From: Larix kaempferi
Lineage: Eukaryota; Streptophyta; Pinopsida; Pinales; Pinaceae
DNA: 64,000 nt
Assembly (NCBI GenBank): GCA_027924585.1
Contig: BSBM01000643.1
Location: 16,850,501-16,914,500, forward strand
Direction: 5' to 3'
The position numbers were made by a program, and so were the translations under genes. Numbering within the stretch: position 1 is the first letter of the stretch; each line of letters begins with the position of its first letter. Positions 9,231 through 22,016 of the stretch are shown in pieces. The notes beneath the pieces were generated by a model. It did no database searches. It saw only the letters and a list, made by a program, of their open reading frames with translations, and was not told the origin of the DNA.

Positions 9231-12200
9231 TATTTCCACAATACTTTATGTTAAATTTTAATTACAAAGTTTTGTAATTATGACCAAGTTTGGTCAAGGA
9301 TGATTGTAATTACTGATTATTATTATGTAAATAAATTGAAATAGGAGACAAACACCCAAGGGAACTGTTAAATGAGTGTTCACTAACCCACTATGAGGAA
9401 TGGAAGTTGTTAGAAGGTATGGGATAGATGGCAGCATTTGCTCTCCACCACTAGCTGTTGGTTATGGGACAACTACCCCTAAATTTGTGGCATTATCCCC
9501 CAGGTGGGTGGAAGAGAGCAGGAAGCTCATTAATGACCAGTTAACCACTAAAAGGCCTAGGCAGCCTAGATAAGGCAATTTGAATTGGGCAGGAAGCCCC
9601 TTACAATATTTTCTACAGAAATATTCCTCAAGTGCATCAGGTGATCACTGAGAGATTCGAATAGGGAGTCTATGTGAGAGTGCATCTGTAAGTCTGCTAA
9701 TTATACTGAGAAGGCAAACCAGAGGTGCTGGTGTAGGTCTCTTTTACTGCTGAGTTTTGATGATTGGACAATCTACATTCTATTGCAAGCTGATGTACTA
9801 AGGCTTCTACAGAATCTTCCTCCTGGTGGTTTAGTGAACAGGCTCGGGGGTCCTAAGGCAAGTAACTTGGCTGTCTTCAGGAATAGGTTGGGTGGAATAG
9901 GTTCCTTAGGCTATTTGTTTCTCCTACAGTCAACCAAGTTTTACTGTTCCTACTTTTGTTTATAGTTAAATGTTTCTGCATAGTAGAATTATTAAACTCA
10001 GTCATGTAAAATAAATTATTTTATTTTCTGATCTAAGTATGATTCTGAATGAAAAAGCTTTGTGAAATAATTGAATCAATAACCATCTATATATTTTTCC
10101 CATGATGTTCTTTGCATCGTACTCCAGTATAGAGAAGTAAATTAAGAAAGATGAGAGATAGGAAGAATGCCATTGATTGGAAAAATGAATACAGTAGTGT
10201 TTTTTTTGTCAAAATTCTGTCATATGTTTAAACACAGTATAGTATGAACAGCTGCATAGAATTCATATGATTATTAGATAAAAGAAAGACACAATCTGTT
10301 TCTGCACAGTTCTTTATATTTCTTTTAACTCTATCTAGTTCAGATAGTAAGCAAATGCATTTCAGTACTATACATTTCATGTTTTTCAAGCAATTATATT
10401 TTCAAGAATTATAGAAGCTGCAAGAATTAATCTCTGTATAGACTTCTTACAATTATACATATTTTATTTCTTCACTAACTATCTTTTCTGAATTCTTGTA
10501 TTAAACTTCAGATAATTATTTCTATATCAGACCTATTATCTAACCCTAAGCAACATTCTATTTTATTTATTTATTAATTCTCGTACTGAGAATACAAATA
10601 GAATATTTAAACAGTAAATCACTTCACTTAGCCGAAAGTAAAATGTTCAAACCCTAGCAAGAAAACATACACTGCATCGAGACTATTTACACAGTTTTTC
10701 TTAACTATTATTTTAAAAACATAACCTTCCATTGCAAAAATGAGTTTTTTTTTTTAAGTGCAAGAGAACCCTCAGTTCTGGGTTTCCATTTAAAGTTTAT
10801 AATAGAGAATTACATTTCGGACTTGTCAAGGTTCCACAATACACAGGGCTTACCCCTTATCGACTAAAACCTTTAGAACGAGACCGTGGAGCAACAAACT
10901 ACACAGGGTTTTACCCTTAAACATCTAGCAAATCAAAAGTTTGAAATTCCTTTCAAACAATGCAGCTAGGCATTAAAGAGCCGATTGGCATCTTAAAGAA
11001 ACTAAAGATTATCCTTTGTACAGCTTTTATCAAAACAAGATTTAAAACTTCACGCTCGTCCATCATCGAAACAAAGTCGAATGGTTCCAACTCTCAGCAC
11101 TCAGAAATCATGATCAAAACCGTGTCAAAGGCACCTACGAGGTTTCGAGAACCACTGGAGCTTACCAGGAAGCAGTAGTAGCATTTCCATTCTCTAAACC
11201 TTTCATTTAGTATATTCATACGAAGTGGGTACCTACCAAAACAAATTGTGAAAGGTTAAAACAAGAAATTGCAAGAATCAAAGCAAGCATTACAGTATTA
11301 TTTCACTATCACAAAACACTTACCCTTTAAAAAAAATGATACTTCGGAGCATTGATGCACTACACCATTAAACGATGAATCATGTTGATATTTGAAAGCA
11401 ACCCTAAGTGAACACAGAATACCATTCTCACAAACAAGAGAATCGAACCCAGTCCAAATTACAGTCAATGCACTGGCTGGAGAAACCCCATCACTATAAT
11501 GGCATATCGTGGGTTAAGTGCAGAGAGATTAAGCCTGTAACTCTTAAAACTACCTCCCTCAGCTCACAAGATTGAAACCTCCCGAGGGATACTCTCTCCA
11601 AACCCTACATGTTAACAGGCTGTCGACCTCATAACTCCAACTCTAACATGAAAAAAAATGAAGACCGGGAAACTCTCCATCATTACATACAATGAGGTTT
11701 AGGGTTTCATATTCAATGATCAAGATCTGGTGAGATCAACATGCAAGAAGATGCCAACAAGATACGCTGAAATTCGGGCAACTATTGCATTGATATCTCA
11801 TTAATTACAACAACCACGATGATGCCAACACTGCATGCTAAGGAACAATACCATGTACAGCTCAGAGGAGAAGCGATATGGTAACCATGCACAGCTAGGA
11901 TTCCTAGTTATTTTACCAACCAAGCTTCATGTGGATGGCTTACGTGGGTTGATAGCAACACTTTCCACTATGGAGATTGGTCAGAACCATTAATATATGA
12001 ACAGGACACTGTCAACCTGCCATTAGCAAATTTAATACATGTCAACTCATCACCTCATTAACGAGTTCATTGTGAAAATTAATGCAATATCATACCTTAT
12101 CAATACTTAGAACAAGAGCTAGGTCGAAAAGCATAGTTCATTCTATTGCTAAAGTCTTAGCCTTTCTAAGGTTTGATTACATCACTTAAATGAATACAAA

Positions 12201-13274
12201 TCATATCTTTGCATATTGTAAATCATATCATTGCAATTATTAGTGCACTTTTGATATAGTTCAAATTTTGAACTTAGGCATTGTAATATTTGAATTACAT
12301 GTCAATGTATAATTGTAGATGCATAGTAACCATAAAATATTTCTATTTCATTTCTATAGTTTTGTATAAGCAATAGGATGAAGTCTTATAATGCTAGTTC
12401 ATAGCATAAATACCATATTTACAATAAATTCCATATGAGTAGCCATGTAGTGCAAATACTATTAATTAAGGTATCACCATAGGTATAGTTTAAGTGTTGA
12501 CGAGATACACTCTAAAGCTAAGTTCTTAGTACAAGCACTAGTCACTATGCGTTACATATATTAACTGTGTATTCAAATGATAAATTCAGGACTTAGAATA
12601 GTCTAAGTTCTGTAGATGCAAAATATAATAATAGTTTAAAAGCATAAACACTATTTTCTACAAGCTTCCTAACAGCATTATCAATAGATATTAGTATCAT
12701 GGTTTAATAATAATGACAGTAGTCATATGATAATATATGTAGCATTATAATAGAACACATGGACAACGTGAAAATTATAACACTGAAGAGCTTGAATGTC
12801 AGTACATAAACTAGAATTAGAACCATGTATCCATACCTCCAGTAACTTGTTTCACAAGGAAGTACTTAGCATTCTAATTTTACATTGACGATGAATTGAA
12901 AGACACTTGTACTCTTAACACATGTGGGTGTAGAATTTCTTACCTGCGGTCTGCACATGGAAACAAGATTCAAATGCCTTAGCTAAACGTAGATAAGTAA
13001 ACTCAAGGGTACCTCGTAGGACCCCTTCGTCAACATACAATCAAACTGTCATCACTTCATCAAGAACATCATAATACACAAACATTGTACAACATGTAAT
13101 CATATCTAGAACTTAAGCAAATCTGTAAATTGTATTTCTTATGCATAATCATAAAAAGATCTTTCGTTAAGGGGATTAGCATCTGCTTAAATCTGAAATA
13201 GCAAATACAATTATATCATATTTATTTGAGAAGTATGACATGTCATCGTTATTAATTATCTTAGTTAAGAAAAT
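9231..13274. other. Body of E2, no recognisable gene
   Basis: About 4 kb of AT-rich DNA with only short ORFs and no domain I recognise. A loosely repeated pair of segments around 10840-10920 shares ACACAGGG followed by TTACCC. Nothing resembles a tRNA primer site or a protease/RT motif. Confidence 0.6.
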
Positions 13275-13289
13275 CTAATTAATTTATAT
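13275..13289. repeat. Target-site duplication of the LINE, left copy
   Basis: CTAATTAATTTATAT is repeated exactly at 20001-20015. A 15-bp duplication of an AT-rich target is typical of target-primed reverse transcription by L1-type LINEs. Confidence 0.9.
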
Positions 13290-13621
13290 TTTTTTTTCCT
13301 GGAAAAAAAAGCATAATTTCATTTCATCCTTAAGAGTACGAAATTACATTATGTCATCTTCACTCATCTAGAGTGGAATATTGAGCTTTCTAGGTATGTA
13401 TCCTACAAAAAAACTGATATAAGCTATTAAGTCCTCACCACGTGAGCAATAAAATCTGTTACAAAAATAGAGATAAACTTGTTCACTAAGATCACCATAT
13501 TTACATATAAACAAAGCCATTGTGTCCATCCTATTCATAATATTGTAGGAAATATTAAACAGTTTAATATCAAAAAACATAATAACCAATCTGCTTGTTC
13601 CGTTCATCACTCAATGAACGG
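13290..13621 (-). other. LINE 3' UTR and A-tail
   Basis: After the ORF2 stop the minus strand continues for about 330 bp to a short A-tail abutting the target duplication. An ORF of 80 codons at 13368-13610 has no homology and is regarded as chance. Confidence 0.65.
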
Positions 13622-16600
13622 CTAATGATAAAATTCTCTTCCATGTCCATCCACATAATCTGTAATTTTCCAAATGTCGATCCCTAACAACAGCCCATCT
13701 TTCGAGGCCTTGTTCACCTCCGAGTTATTTTCTCTGTATATATGCCTACAGTTTAGAGTAACAAAAGTATGTGAGACGTTTTTAATTTGATCCAGCACAG
13801 CAGCAATGCAACGGTTGTTACACAGAAAGGAGTCTGTCACCCATTGAATCACATTTAAAGAGTCCCCATAGCAAGTTAAGTTTCTTACTATACGTTCCAA
13901 GGCAAAGGAAATAAGAAATTTCAGATTGAGAACCTCAACCCAGTTATTGGTCCCCCTCCCAAAACCAAACGACATCACAAAGAAATGGACAGGAGATAAG
14001 TATAGTAGAGCCCCTCCCCCACACATGTCATTTTGGCAAGCACCATCAAAGAATCCCCAAGGCTGAGACCGATCGATATCCAAAGGTTGAATACTTCTGA
14101 TGGAAGAGGAGGGTTTGAGACGTTTAAAGGCTAGGAAGATCCCACAACTGTTAATGGCCGAAAGAGCAGGAATTCCAGCCACATCCAAAAATAAACACTT
14201 GTTTCTAGTGAGCCAAATACCCCATATAACTATGAGGGGGAGAGCTTGAAATGAAGAGAATGCAGGGTTTTGGGACCATTGTCTCCAAGCGTCTTCCATT
14301 GAGATTCTAGTCCACTGAAATATTACCTTTAAGATTCTTGAGACGATATTCCACACCTCTATAATAAAACTACACTGTAAAAAAAGATGCATCACATTCT
14401 CCTCTGCTTGATTAAACAGGTAACATTTGCTCGGTCCATGAAAGCTCCTGTGCTGTAAAAAATCCCAAGTTGGCACTTTATTAACCAAGACACACCACAT
14501 AAGTAACCTTACCTTATGAGGACATTGGAGCTTCCAGATTTTTTTCCACCACCAAACCTGTTCCCTGTTTAAATAATTTTCGTTGATCCATAGATAGCCT
14601 CCTTTTGGGGTATAGTTTTTTGAGGGGTCCCCATCCCAAACAAGAGTATCTTCTTGTTCATTTAAGTAAATCTGATCCCTTCTGAGAGCCCTCAAATACA
14701 TCCTTAACTCTTCCTCCATCACACCACCCAATCCAAAAGAATCATGCCCCTTCCACAGTGGCCTTCCCATCCACTCTTGATCGAAGTCGGCCAACTGATA
14801 AAGGAAGTGAATCTCTCTACGGCTCAACTCCTCAATCAGCTCGGCTGACAATAAGTGTTGTGCTTCACATCCCACCCAGGGATCACATCCAATTCTCACT
14901 CTTTGCCCATTTCCTACATCCCATACCAGATTTTGATCAATAACATGGAAGGAGGATACAACAACTTTCCAAATACAGGACCCACCTTTATGAGATTTAA
15001 GAGGGGACCGGATCCAATATTCAACAGAGTCTGGCTCAACATATTTATGAACCATAACCCTAGCCTAGAACCCCTCAAACTTTATTAACCGCCACCCACA
15101 TTTCTCCGCCAATGCTTTGGAAAAATGAAAGATATTCTTGCGTCCCCAACCACCCAATGCCTTTGGTACAGCATTACGATCCCACTTAACCCAAGGAGTA
15201 ACATGAGCATCCTCCTTGCCATTCCAAAGGAATCTGAAGCATATTTTCCTCGTCGAATCTAAGATGCCCTTTGGGATCCATGCTAATGACATCCAGTAGA
15301 CTGGAATGGATTCTGACATAAACTTAACCAGTACTAATCTCCCAGCTCTAGAAAGCCACTTGAAGCTCCAACTTTTAATATGCTTTTCTAGTTTTTCCAG
15401 CAACCAAACCCAATCCTAAGTTTGATAGTCATTTGGCTTCAAATTGAAACCACGATACTTAAACCCTTCCGAAAGGGTAAGTAGAGTTTATGGAAACAGG
15501 TCAAAATAAGTCTGAAGTTCCTCTTCTCTTAATAAGGAGATAGTTAGGGAGGATTTCCCAACATTTATTTCCATTCCTGTAGCTAAAGAAAAAAGGTCCA
15601 GTATATCCTTAAGTTTAGAAGCATCCCTTCTGGTACCCGAACAGAAAATCAAAATATCATCCACAAAAAGCAAGTGAGTGAGAGAAATACCAGGAGCCAC
15701 TAAGATACCATCGAAAGTGCCTATCCTTCGTGCATCTTTTAATGCCTGACTAAGACTTTCAGCCACAAGCAAGAAGAGTAGAGGGGATAATGGACACCCC
15801 TGTCGAAGACCCCAGCCAGAATGAAAGAAAGGAGTCACCGCTCCATTCATTAAAACAGAGAAAGAGACAGTACTAATGCAGCTCATGATCCAGCGAATGA
15901 AGCCAATCTCAAAACCCAAATGAGTAAGCATCAGATGAATATAAAGCCAACTTACCTTGTCATAAGCTTTTGAAAGATCTATTTTAAGGACTGCTCCTTT
16001 CAATTTTCTGGTTTTGATACTATGCAATCCTTCCTGAGCAATCCCAATGGCTTCATGGATCTGACGACCTTCTAGAAATCCAAACTGTTCCTCTGAAATA
16101 TTTGCTGATAAAATAGGCTTTATTCTGTCGGAAATAACTTTAGTGACTATCTTATACACACAGTTGCAGAGTGAGATAGGTCTGAAGTCGTTCAAATTAG
16201 TGGGAGCATCCACTTTTGGAATAAGAGCTATGAAGGTGGAGTTTATGCTGGTTGGAATCCTGCCTTCCTTCCTAGTATCTTCGATCAGATGTAAAAGATC
16301 CTGTCCTATAATATTAAAGAGAGCAATAAAAAATTCAATGGTCCAGCCATCCAGTCCTGGGCTCTTATCCTTCTGAAATTTATTCAATATCTCTTTTAAT
16401 TCGTCTATAGTAATAGGGCTCATCAGCTTCCTGTTGTCTTCATCCTTAACAAAGCGGTGGAATAGCTGGGCCACCCTAATCACCTCATCGATGTTCACTC
16501 TTTCACTAGATTTGAATAGGTTATGGAAATGGTTAACCCCTACACCAGCCAACCCTTCAAAAGTTGCATGTGAAGTACCTTCTGCATCTTCAAGATTCCA

Positions 16601-17743
16601 AATGGTGTTAGCTGATCTCCTGCCTTTTGCATAGGCATGAAAAAATTTAGAATTTTCATCACCGCTTTTTAGACAGATGGCCCTACTTTTCAATCTCTAA
16701 GTTTCTTCAGCTTGTAACAAAAGCCTGTTACGATGATCCTCCAACTGAATGAGATAGTCCTTCGAAGCCTAGGAGCCAAACCCACCTCCAAATCCTCCAA
16801 ATATAGAAGAAATTTCCTCCTCAATAAGTTTTAGAGTCCTGTCATCCCTAAGTCTCTTCTCAACTACCCAAATTTTGATTGGTTCCTTCAAAGTTTTAAT
16901 ATTCTCAGCAAAGTGGAAAGCTGCTGAGTGAATAAGCCATGTCTGGAAGGGAATCCAATACTGGTGAAAAAGCTCGACAAATGAGGGATCCTTAAGCCAC
17001 GTCTTGTTAAATTTTAAGGGAGCAGGAGGCTTATCAGGGCTAGCTTTCAATTCCAAGAAAATAGGATCATGATTTGAGCAACCACCAGACCCTATCCATT
17101 GCCTGACATAGAAAAAAGACTCAACAAGTTGCTTAGAGAGAAGAAAGCGATCCAATCTCTTTGCCACCCTATCCCATCCAATCCTCTTATTCCTCCATGA
17201 CGGCTTAATGCAAACGGGATCAATGTCAACCCAACCTCCTTCAGTGAACATCCTGATAAAATAATTGGTAAGGGGCTCAACATGAGCATGAGGCCCCCAT
17301 ACTTCAGCTTTCCCCAGGGAAAAGTTGAAGTCCCCCCCCAAGATGACAGAGTCCCCTTTGATTAAATCCCTTGACAGCAAAGAGTTCCAAAAGGATTCCC
17401 GATCACAATAAAGGCCATAGATGTTAACTGTGGTAAATTCTTTCTCCTTACCCAAAGACTTGCAAGTCATTCCTAAGACCGAATGCATTCCCCAAAGAGA
17501 GGAGACATAGACCTTAGCTTCTTTCCAACTGATCGCAAGGCCTCCAGAGCGACCCCTCGCATCTGATGCCTCAAAGCTCCACCCCGAGAACCAGGTTTTC
17601 AGTCTTCCTATAGCTTCTTCACCTCCACACATAGTTTCTTGTAACAACAAAAAATCAGGATGTTCTAGATCCAACATCCTCCGCAAAGCTGGTCTTTTTG
17701 AGGGACCAGCAAGACCCCTATAGTTGTAGGACATAATCTTCAT
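13622..17743 (-). pseudogene. LINE ORF2: endonuclease, reverse transcriptase, zf-RVT, RNase H
   Basis: One reading frame of 1374 codons runs from the ATG at 17743 to the stop at 13622. Domains in order: an apurinic-type endonuclease (residues 1-about 230; LLLQET, GGDFN and NHDP motifs), reverse transcriptase (about 450-700; KAYDKVSW, GLRQGCPLSPLLF and the catalytic FVDD), a zf-RVT-like region with C/H residues, and an RNase H domain near the C-terminus (FFDGA, CYGDS, REN motifs). Five in-frame stops interrupt it, at 16769, 16697, 15488, 15416 and 15065, with no frameshift. The RNase H domain is a feature of many plant L1 elements. The product would nick target DNA and reverse-transcribe LINE RNA if intact. 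Confidence 0.93.
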
Positions 17744-19753
17744 CGGAATCCTTCCTTATGGGCATTCACTGCTCTAAGTGCCCTTTCAATAGAAAGTTGT
17801 TTTCCATTCCTAAGATCCGAACATGCTCTTGATTTAGCATGCGAAATGAAAGATTTATGACCTCTAAGCTTAGAAATTCTAGGCTTATCTTGCCCAATCT
17901 CCCCAGCAGAAGGCTTGTTCATTGAACGAAGGAAATAACTAGACTCAGCAAATCCCGAAAGGGAGGAGGGCACAGGAACAACTTGTTGGAGAACCGGTGG
18001 ATCCGGGGAGGTCTTCAAAATGTTTCGCAGGGAAACATTCCAAGAACAGGGTTTTCTCAGTATTAGTTGAGTTTGAGGAGGGTGTAGGGACATTGAGGGA
18101 AGCCATAAAATGTGAGGAAATGTGTAAATTTTTAAACCCATCCATCCAGTCAAAATCCTAAAGTGACAAGTTCTTAACAAAAAAATTAATGGAAGGGTTA
18201 GGTAAGGGATCAGAGGAAGTACCAGTAGCCTGATCCTGAGACCGCACAATACTCTGTAAAAGACCTTCCTTAGCAGTGAACCCTGGTTGAGGATGAACGG
18301 TTTCAGCTACAACAGCCTCCAAAAGCACTTCTGGCACTATTCCATCTTCCCCCATAATACCTTCTTCCTCCAAAGTACCAGAAGGTTCCACCGGATGATT
18401 AAGCTCAGGTAGTCCCACATCATCATCTCCAGAATCCACAACAACCTCCTTCTCCACATTCCTCTGCTTCAGGGAGTTTTGAAACTTCATTCGAACCGAC
18501 AGGTTGCACTCAATGGCCGGATGGCCATACTCGTGACATCGTCTACAACGGAATGACACATTTTCATAATCCAGGGTTTGAGCAAAAGTATAAGGCCCCC
18601 ATTTCAAATCCATACTATCAAATATCCCTTCTCTAACATTGATACTAACCAGAATGCGTGCAACCTTTTGGAATGAAGTTTCCACAAAGGAAAAATACGC
18701 ATCCAGGTATGTTCCCAATAGATTACCTATTCTCTTGAAGTGATCCTCAGCCTAGCAGTGTAACGGAATCCCACGAATACGGACCCAAAGAGGGATGGTG
18801 TCCATCCGTTCACGGCTAGCATCGAACAAGGGGTTCCAAGGTTTTAACAAGAGGGGAACTTTGATAATCGACCAATTCATACTCAATTCCCACTGAGCAT
18901 GTGTGTCTGATGAGAAATGGAATGCAAACCAACCCCTCGACAGAGCCACCACCCATGGAACATAACCACAATGACCGAACCAGGCCCTAGATGCCCATTG
19001 TATGACCATCTTAAGGCTCACCGCCCTACTGTAAACCCTACCGACTAATACAGATTTGACCATTCTGATTATCTGCTGGAAGCCAATGTCTTCCCCTAAT
19101 GCATAGTTTGGGGCCTTACCAAAAATTTTTAACCACTTTCTCTGCCCCTTTTGATTAGTACAGGGTGATGTCAACCTTATGTTAGCCCCTTCTCGAACAG
19201 GAGCCCTCAGATCAGAAACCGCAAATGGACTTGAGTATCCTCGATGCTCCGCCGAGCCCAAATTCGTAGCTACAAAACCATCCGAAGATCAGAAATGTGA
19301 AATCCCTTCCATTGTATCAAACCATGCCAAAGAGTCCACCCTGAAACCCTGTACAGGAGTATCTGAGCCTCCCGATGAATTGAGAAATCCCTGTAAATTA
19401 CCAAGCTCCAAACAATGAGAACCCGACGAAAAAGAGGGGGTGTTGAAACCCTTTACACCCCATAAACTGTCAAGACTCTTCGCCTGCACCAATACCTCAT
19501 TCAAGCAATTCCAAGGTGGTGTGAGCACAGTATTTGGGAGGACTGGCATGAACCCTGTATCCAGTGCCCGGTTTGGTTCAAAAATAGGGAAAAGATCAAC
19601 CGACTGACAGCTTCCTTCACTAAGAGCCCCAATACTCCCGTCGCCTGAGAAAACCCTGAAGGCGCCAGGTGGCAAGCACCAGATGTCCCGGTGATGTAAA
19701 CTGTTGCTCTCGTAATCCACTTCATCAAGAGGATCCATGATTGAAGACCACAT
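17740..19753 (-). pseudogene. LINE ORF1: nucleic-acid-binding protein with CCHC knuckle
   Basis: Starting from the ATG at 19753 (or the next at 19738), a frame continues to 18158 with in-frame stops at 19289 and 18752. It includes a DUF4283-like region (about WLKIFGKAP to WVRIRGIPLHC) and a CX2CX4HX4C knuckle, CRRCHEYGHPAIEC. After 18158 the C-terminal part appears to continue in another frame (ending RALRAVNAHKEGFR), implying one frameshift in about 17945-18200. That frame's TGA overlaps the ORF2 start as ATGA at 17740-17743. ORF1 proteins of plant LINEs bind the element RNA in the ribonucleoprotein particle. Confidence 0.85.
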
Positions 19754-20000
19754 AAACTTCGCGAAAGAGGATTAAGGGTTTAACCACAAACTATAAAAGA
19801 AAATTACCCGCAGATTAGTAAAAACCCCTAACCAGGATAGAAAATCGAGCTACCTCGGTAAACATGTAGCCCTTCTGACAGGGATGACGTCTTCACTACC
19901 ACCATCAGAGGGCTACACAGTTAACCCCTCCATTGCAGCTAACCTAGCCGCCCTCCAAAACCGCCATCGTCCATAATTCCTTGCAGTCCAATCAATTTTC

Positions 20001-20015
20001 CTAATTAATTTATAT
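20001..20015. repeat. Target-site duplication of the LINE, right copy
   Basis: Exact second copy of CTAATTAATTTATAT. It adjoins the LINE 5' end; the remaining 75 bp to 20090 belong to E2. Confidence 0.9.
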
Positions 20016-20090
20016 ATTCCGCATTAATGACTTTGATAATTATTGCTATTTTAAATTTTTTTAAATTTTGGTATTTTTTGGGATGTTACA

Positions 20091-21760
20091 CTTCATCAAG
20101 GCATCAAGTACCCTCTCATAGCAGTCAATCTTGGCTCTATGTCTTTCCAACCATTCCATACCTATTAGGGCATCATAAGATCCTAATGGTTGGACATTTA
20201 AATTTTCTTTTGTGAGGAGTCCATTCAACTCAATGGGACACTCCGTCACTACTTCACTCACCTTTCTCTTGGTGCATATGGATAATTGAACTAGCCAAGA
20301 GTTACTATGCTTTACTTTACCAAGAGAACAAATTTCAACTATCTTAGGAGACAAATAGCTATGCATATATCCTAGATCAATCAAAATAGAAATAGATTGC
20401 TTAGCAATCTTACCTTCAACTTCTACCACTGCTGATTGATGGTGTTCTTGGTGATCATCCAATGTTGCATAGATTCTAGGTGTTTCCCTTGCTGTATCTT
20501 CCATTGTAGTTGCTTCTTCTAATTTGTGCAAGCTGCTGGGATTCTCTCTCCAATGTGGACAATCTCTGAGCATGTGGTCTCCTCCACATCCCCAACACTT
20601 AAGTGGTCCCTTTGATTCTTTTTCTACTGCTACTGCTAGTTGGAATCCACTCCTTGCTTGTTGTCCCTGTGGAAAAGTTCTGGGATGATTTATGAATGGT
20701 GGCTTGAACCCACTTTTCCTTTGTTCAAACCTCCCTCTTGGCCTTCCTTTCCATGATGGTTGAACCTCTGATTTATCTTTTCTCTACTTAGCAATGCATT
20801 GCCATCCTAATGGCTCCATCGAGTCTTGGTGGATTGAAAAACTCAATCCTATCTCTAAAATTCTGAGGTAGACTACCAAGGAAACATTGGATCTTGACTC
20901 TTTCATCCTTGATGTAGTCTACATACCTCAACAAATCCAAAAAATTATGGACATGCTCTTCCATGGAACTCTGTCCCAACTTGAGTTAATTGAAATATTT
21001 CCTCTTGTTATCATAATACCCAGCTGATAGATATTTTTCCTTGAAGAACCTTTGGAACCTCTCCCAGCTGATCCTCCTTTCACTAATCTTCTTCACTTGC
21101 ATGAGGTGTTCCCACCAGATTGAAGCTCTGCCATTTATATTGTAAATGGAAAACCTGGTCTTTTCATTCTCTGAATAATCATGCATTCTGAAGTAATTCT
21201 TCATTCCAAGACCATTCCTCTTCCTCTTGACTTATCTTACCTTCTCCCTCAAATGTGGGATGTCTTGCCTTCCTAAATTCTCCCTGTGGGACCCCTATCA
21301 ATTTCTTTCTTCCTCCAAACTTGTTAGAAGTGTGCTTTGGGATTCTTTGGGAATCCCCGGAGTCATCTGACCTACTGGAAATATATCTTGAGGAGGGTGT
21401 TATGTGCCTTCTGCTTATAGAACCCCTTCTAGGGCTTGGAGTCCTCCTCCTAGATTGAACTCTACAATGGCTACTTGCATCTCTTTCTTCTCTACCCACA
21501 TTGCTTGGGTTAGACCCAAGTTTAATCCTCTGATGCATGTCAGTAAGGCTCTGTAAAATGGAAGCATTGAGTTGGTGCTGCTCTTCCTGTGCCTTCAACA
21601 TTTTCCAATTGAAGCTCACCATGGTTTCAACCAAGTTACGGGGAGTTATATTCTCCCTTTTTCCATTAGATTATGTTTTAGTATGTGCTTCTTGCACATT
21701 TTCACCCAACACGTCTTCTTCATGCTCATAAGGATCTTGTGCATTGTTTATGGTCACCAT
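20091..21760 (-). pseudogene. G1 gag and protease, decayed
   Basis: The minus-strand start ATG is at 21760, in a context (ATGCACAAGATCCTTATGA) shared with E6 gag. A serine/arginine-rich N-terminal region is followed by the retrotransposon gag domain (SIWWEHLMQVKK, EKYLSAGYYDNK and FLDLLRYVDYIKDERVKIQ). A zinc knuckle, CWGCGGDHMLRDC, has the CX2CX3HX4C spacing. The aspartic protease follows (SILIDLGYMHSYLS; the usual D-S/T-G is D-L-G here). It ends DALMK where E2 inserted. Several stops and frame changes break it (for example around 20980, 21200 and 20780). Confidence 0.88.
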
Positions 21761-22000
21761 TTCTTTTAGCTTTCCCTGTATGTTTCCCCTGTTGTAAGAT
21801 TCAACTATTAACTACTACAATCACTATGTATTACAAAGACATTTATTAGACATCATAAGAATTCTCATAAACACGAAACATCCATGCAAATCTGGAATTA
21901 TTTATTGGTCAACAACAATAATAATTTTGTTAAAATTGCGCCATTCCGCCTGTAAATTCATTCAGGATTCGGCCCAAGCAGCCCCAGTGCTGCAACTTGA

Positions 22001-22012
22001 GCTCTGATACCA
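22001..22012 (-). other. G1 primer binding site (initiator-Met tRNA type)
   Basis: Minus-strand TGGTATCAGAGC lies 4 bases after the LTR end GGGGATGTGACA. It is the standard plant site and confirms G1 orientation. Confidence 0.88.
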
Positions 22013-22016
22013 CTCT

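Larger units (their letters stand above)
13290..20000 (-). mobile_element. Full-length L1-type LINE, minus strand
   Basis: The element is bounded by perfect 15-bp target duplications. It ends, in its own orientation, with a short A run (T8 on the plus strand at 13290-13297). In order it carries a 5' UTR of about 250 bp, ORF1, ORF2 and a 3' UTR of about 330 bp. It lies inside E2, only 75 bp from that unit's TGTAACATCCC end. Both ORFs contain in-frame stops, so it is no longer autonomous, but its full length and intact duplications indicate a complete insertion event. Confidence 0.93.
9199..20090 (-). mobile_element. E2: TG...CA unit (probable solo LTR or non-autonomous element) carrying a LINE
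   Basis: In minus orientation the unit runs from TGTAACATCCC (20090) to GGGTAGGTGACA (9199). It is flanked by CTTCA at 20091-20095 and CTTTA at 9194-9198, a 5-bp target duplication with one change. Removing it rejoins G1 gag-pol, apart from a one-base frameshift near the junction. Without the LINE, E2 is about 4.17 kb. I saw no primer binding site, second LTR or coding homology inside, so it could be a very long solo LTR. The end sequences resemble those of the LTRs of E6, E7 and G1 (TGTAAYAYCCC ... ACA). Confidence 0.7.

Noticed and set aside
13368-13610. 80-codon ORF in the LINE 3' UTR
   Set aside because: No homology and located between the ORF2 stop and the A-tail.
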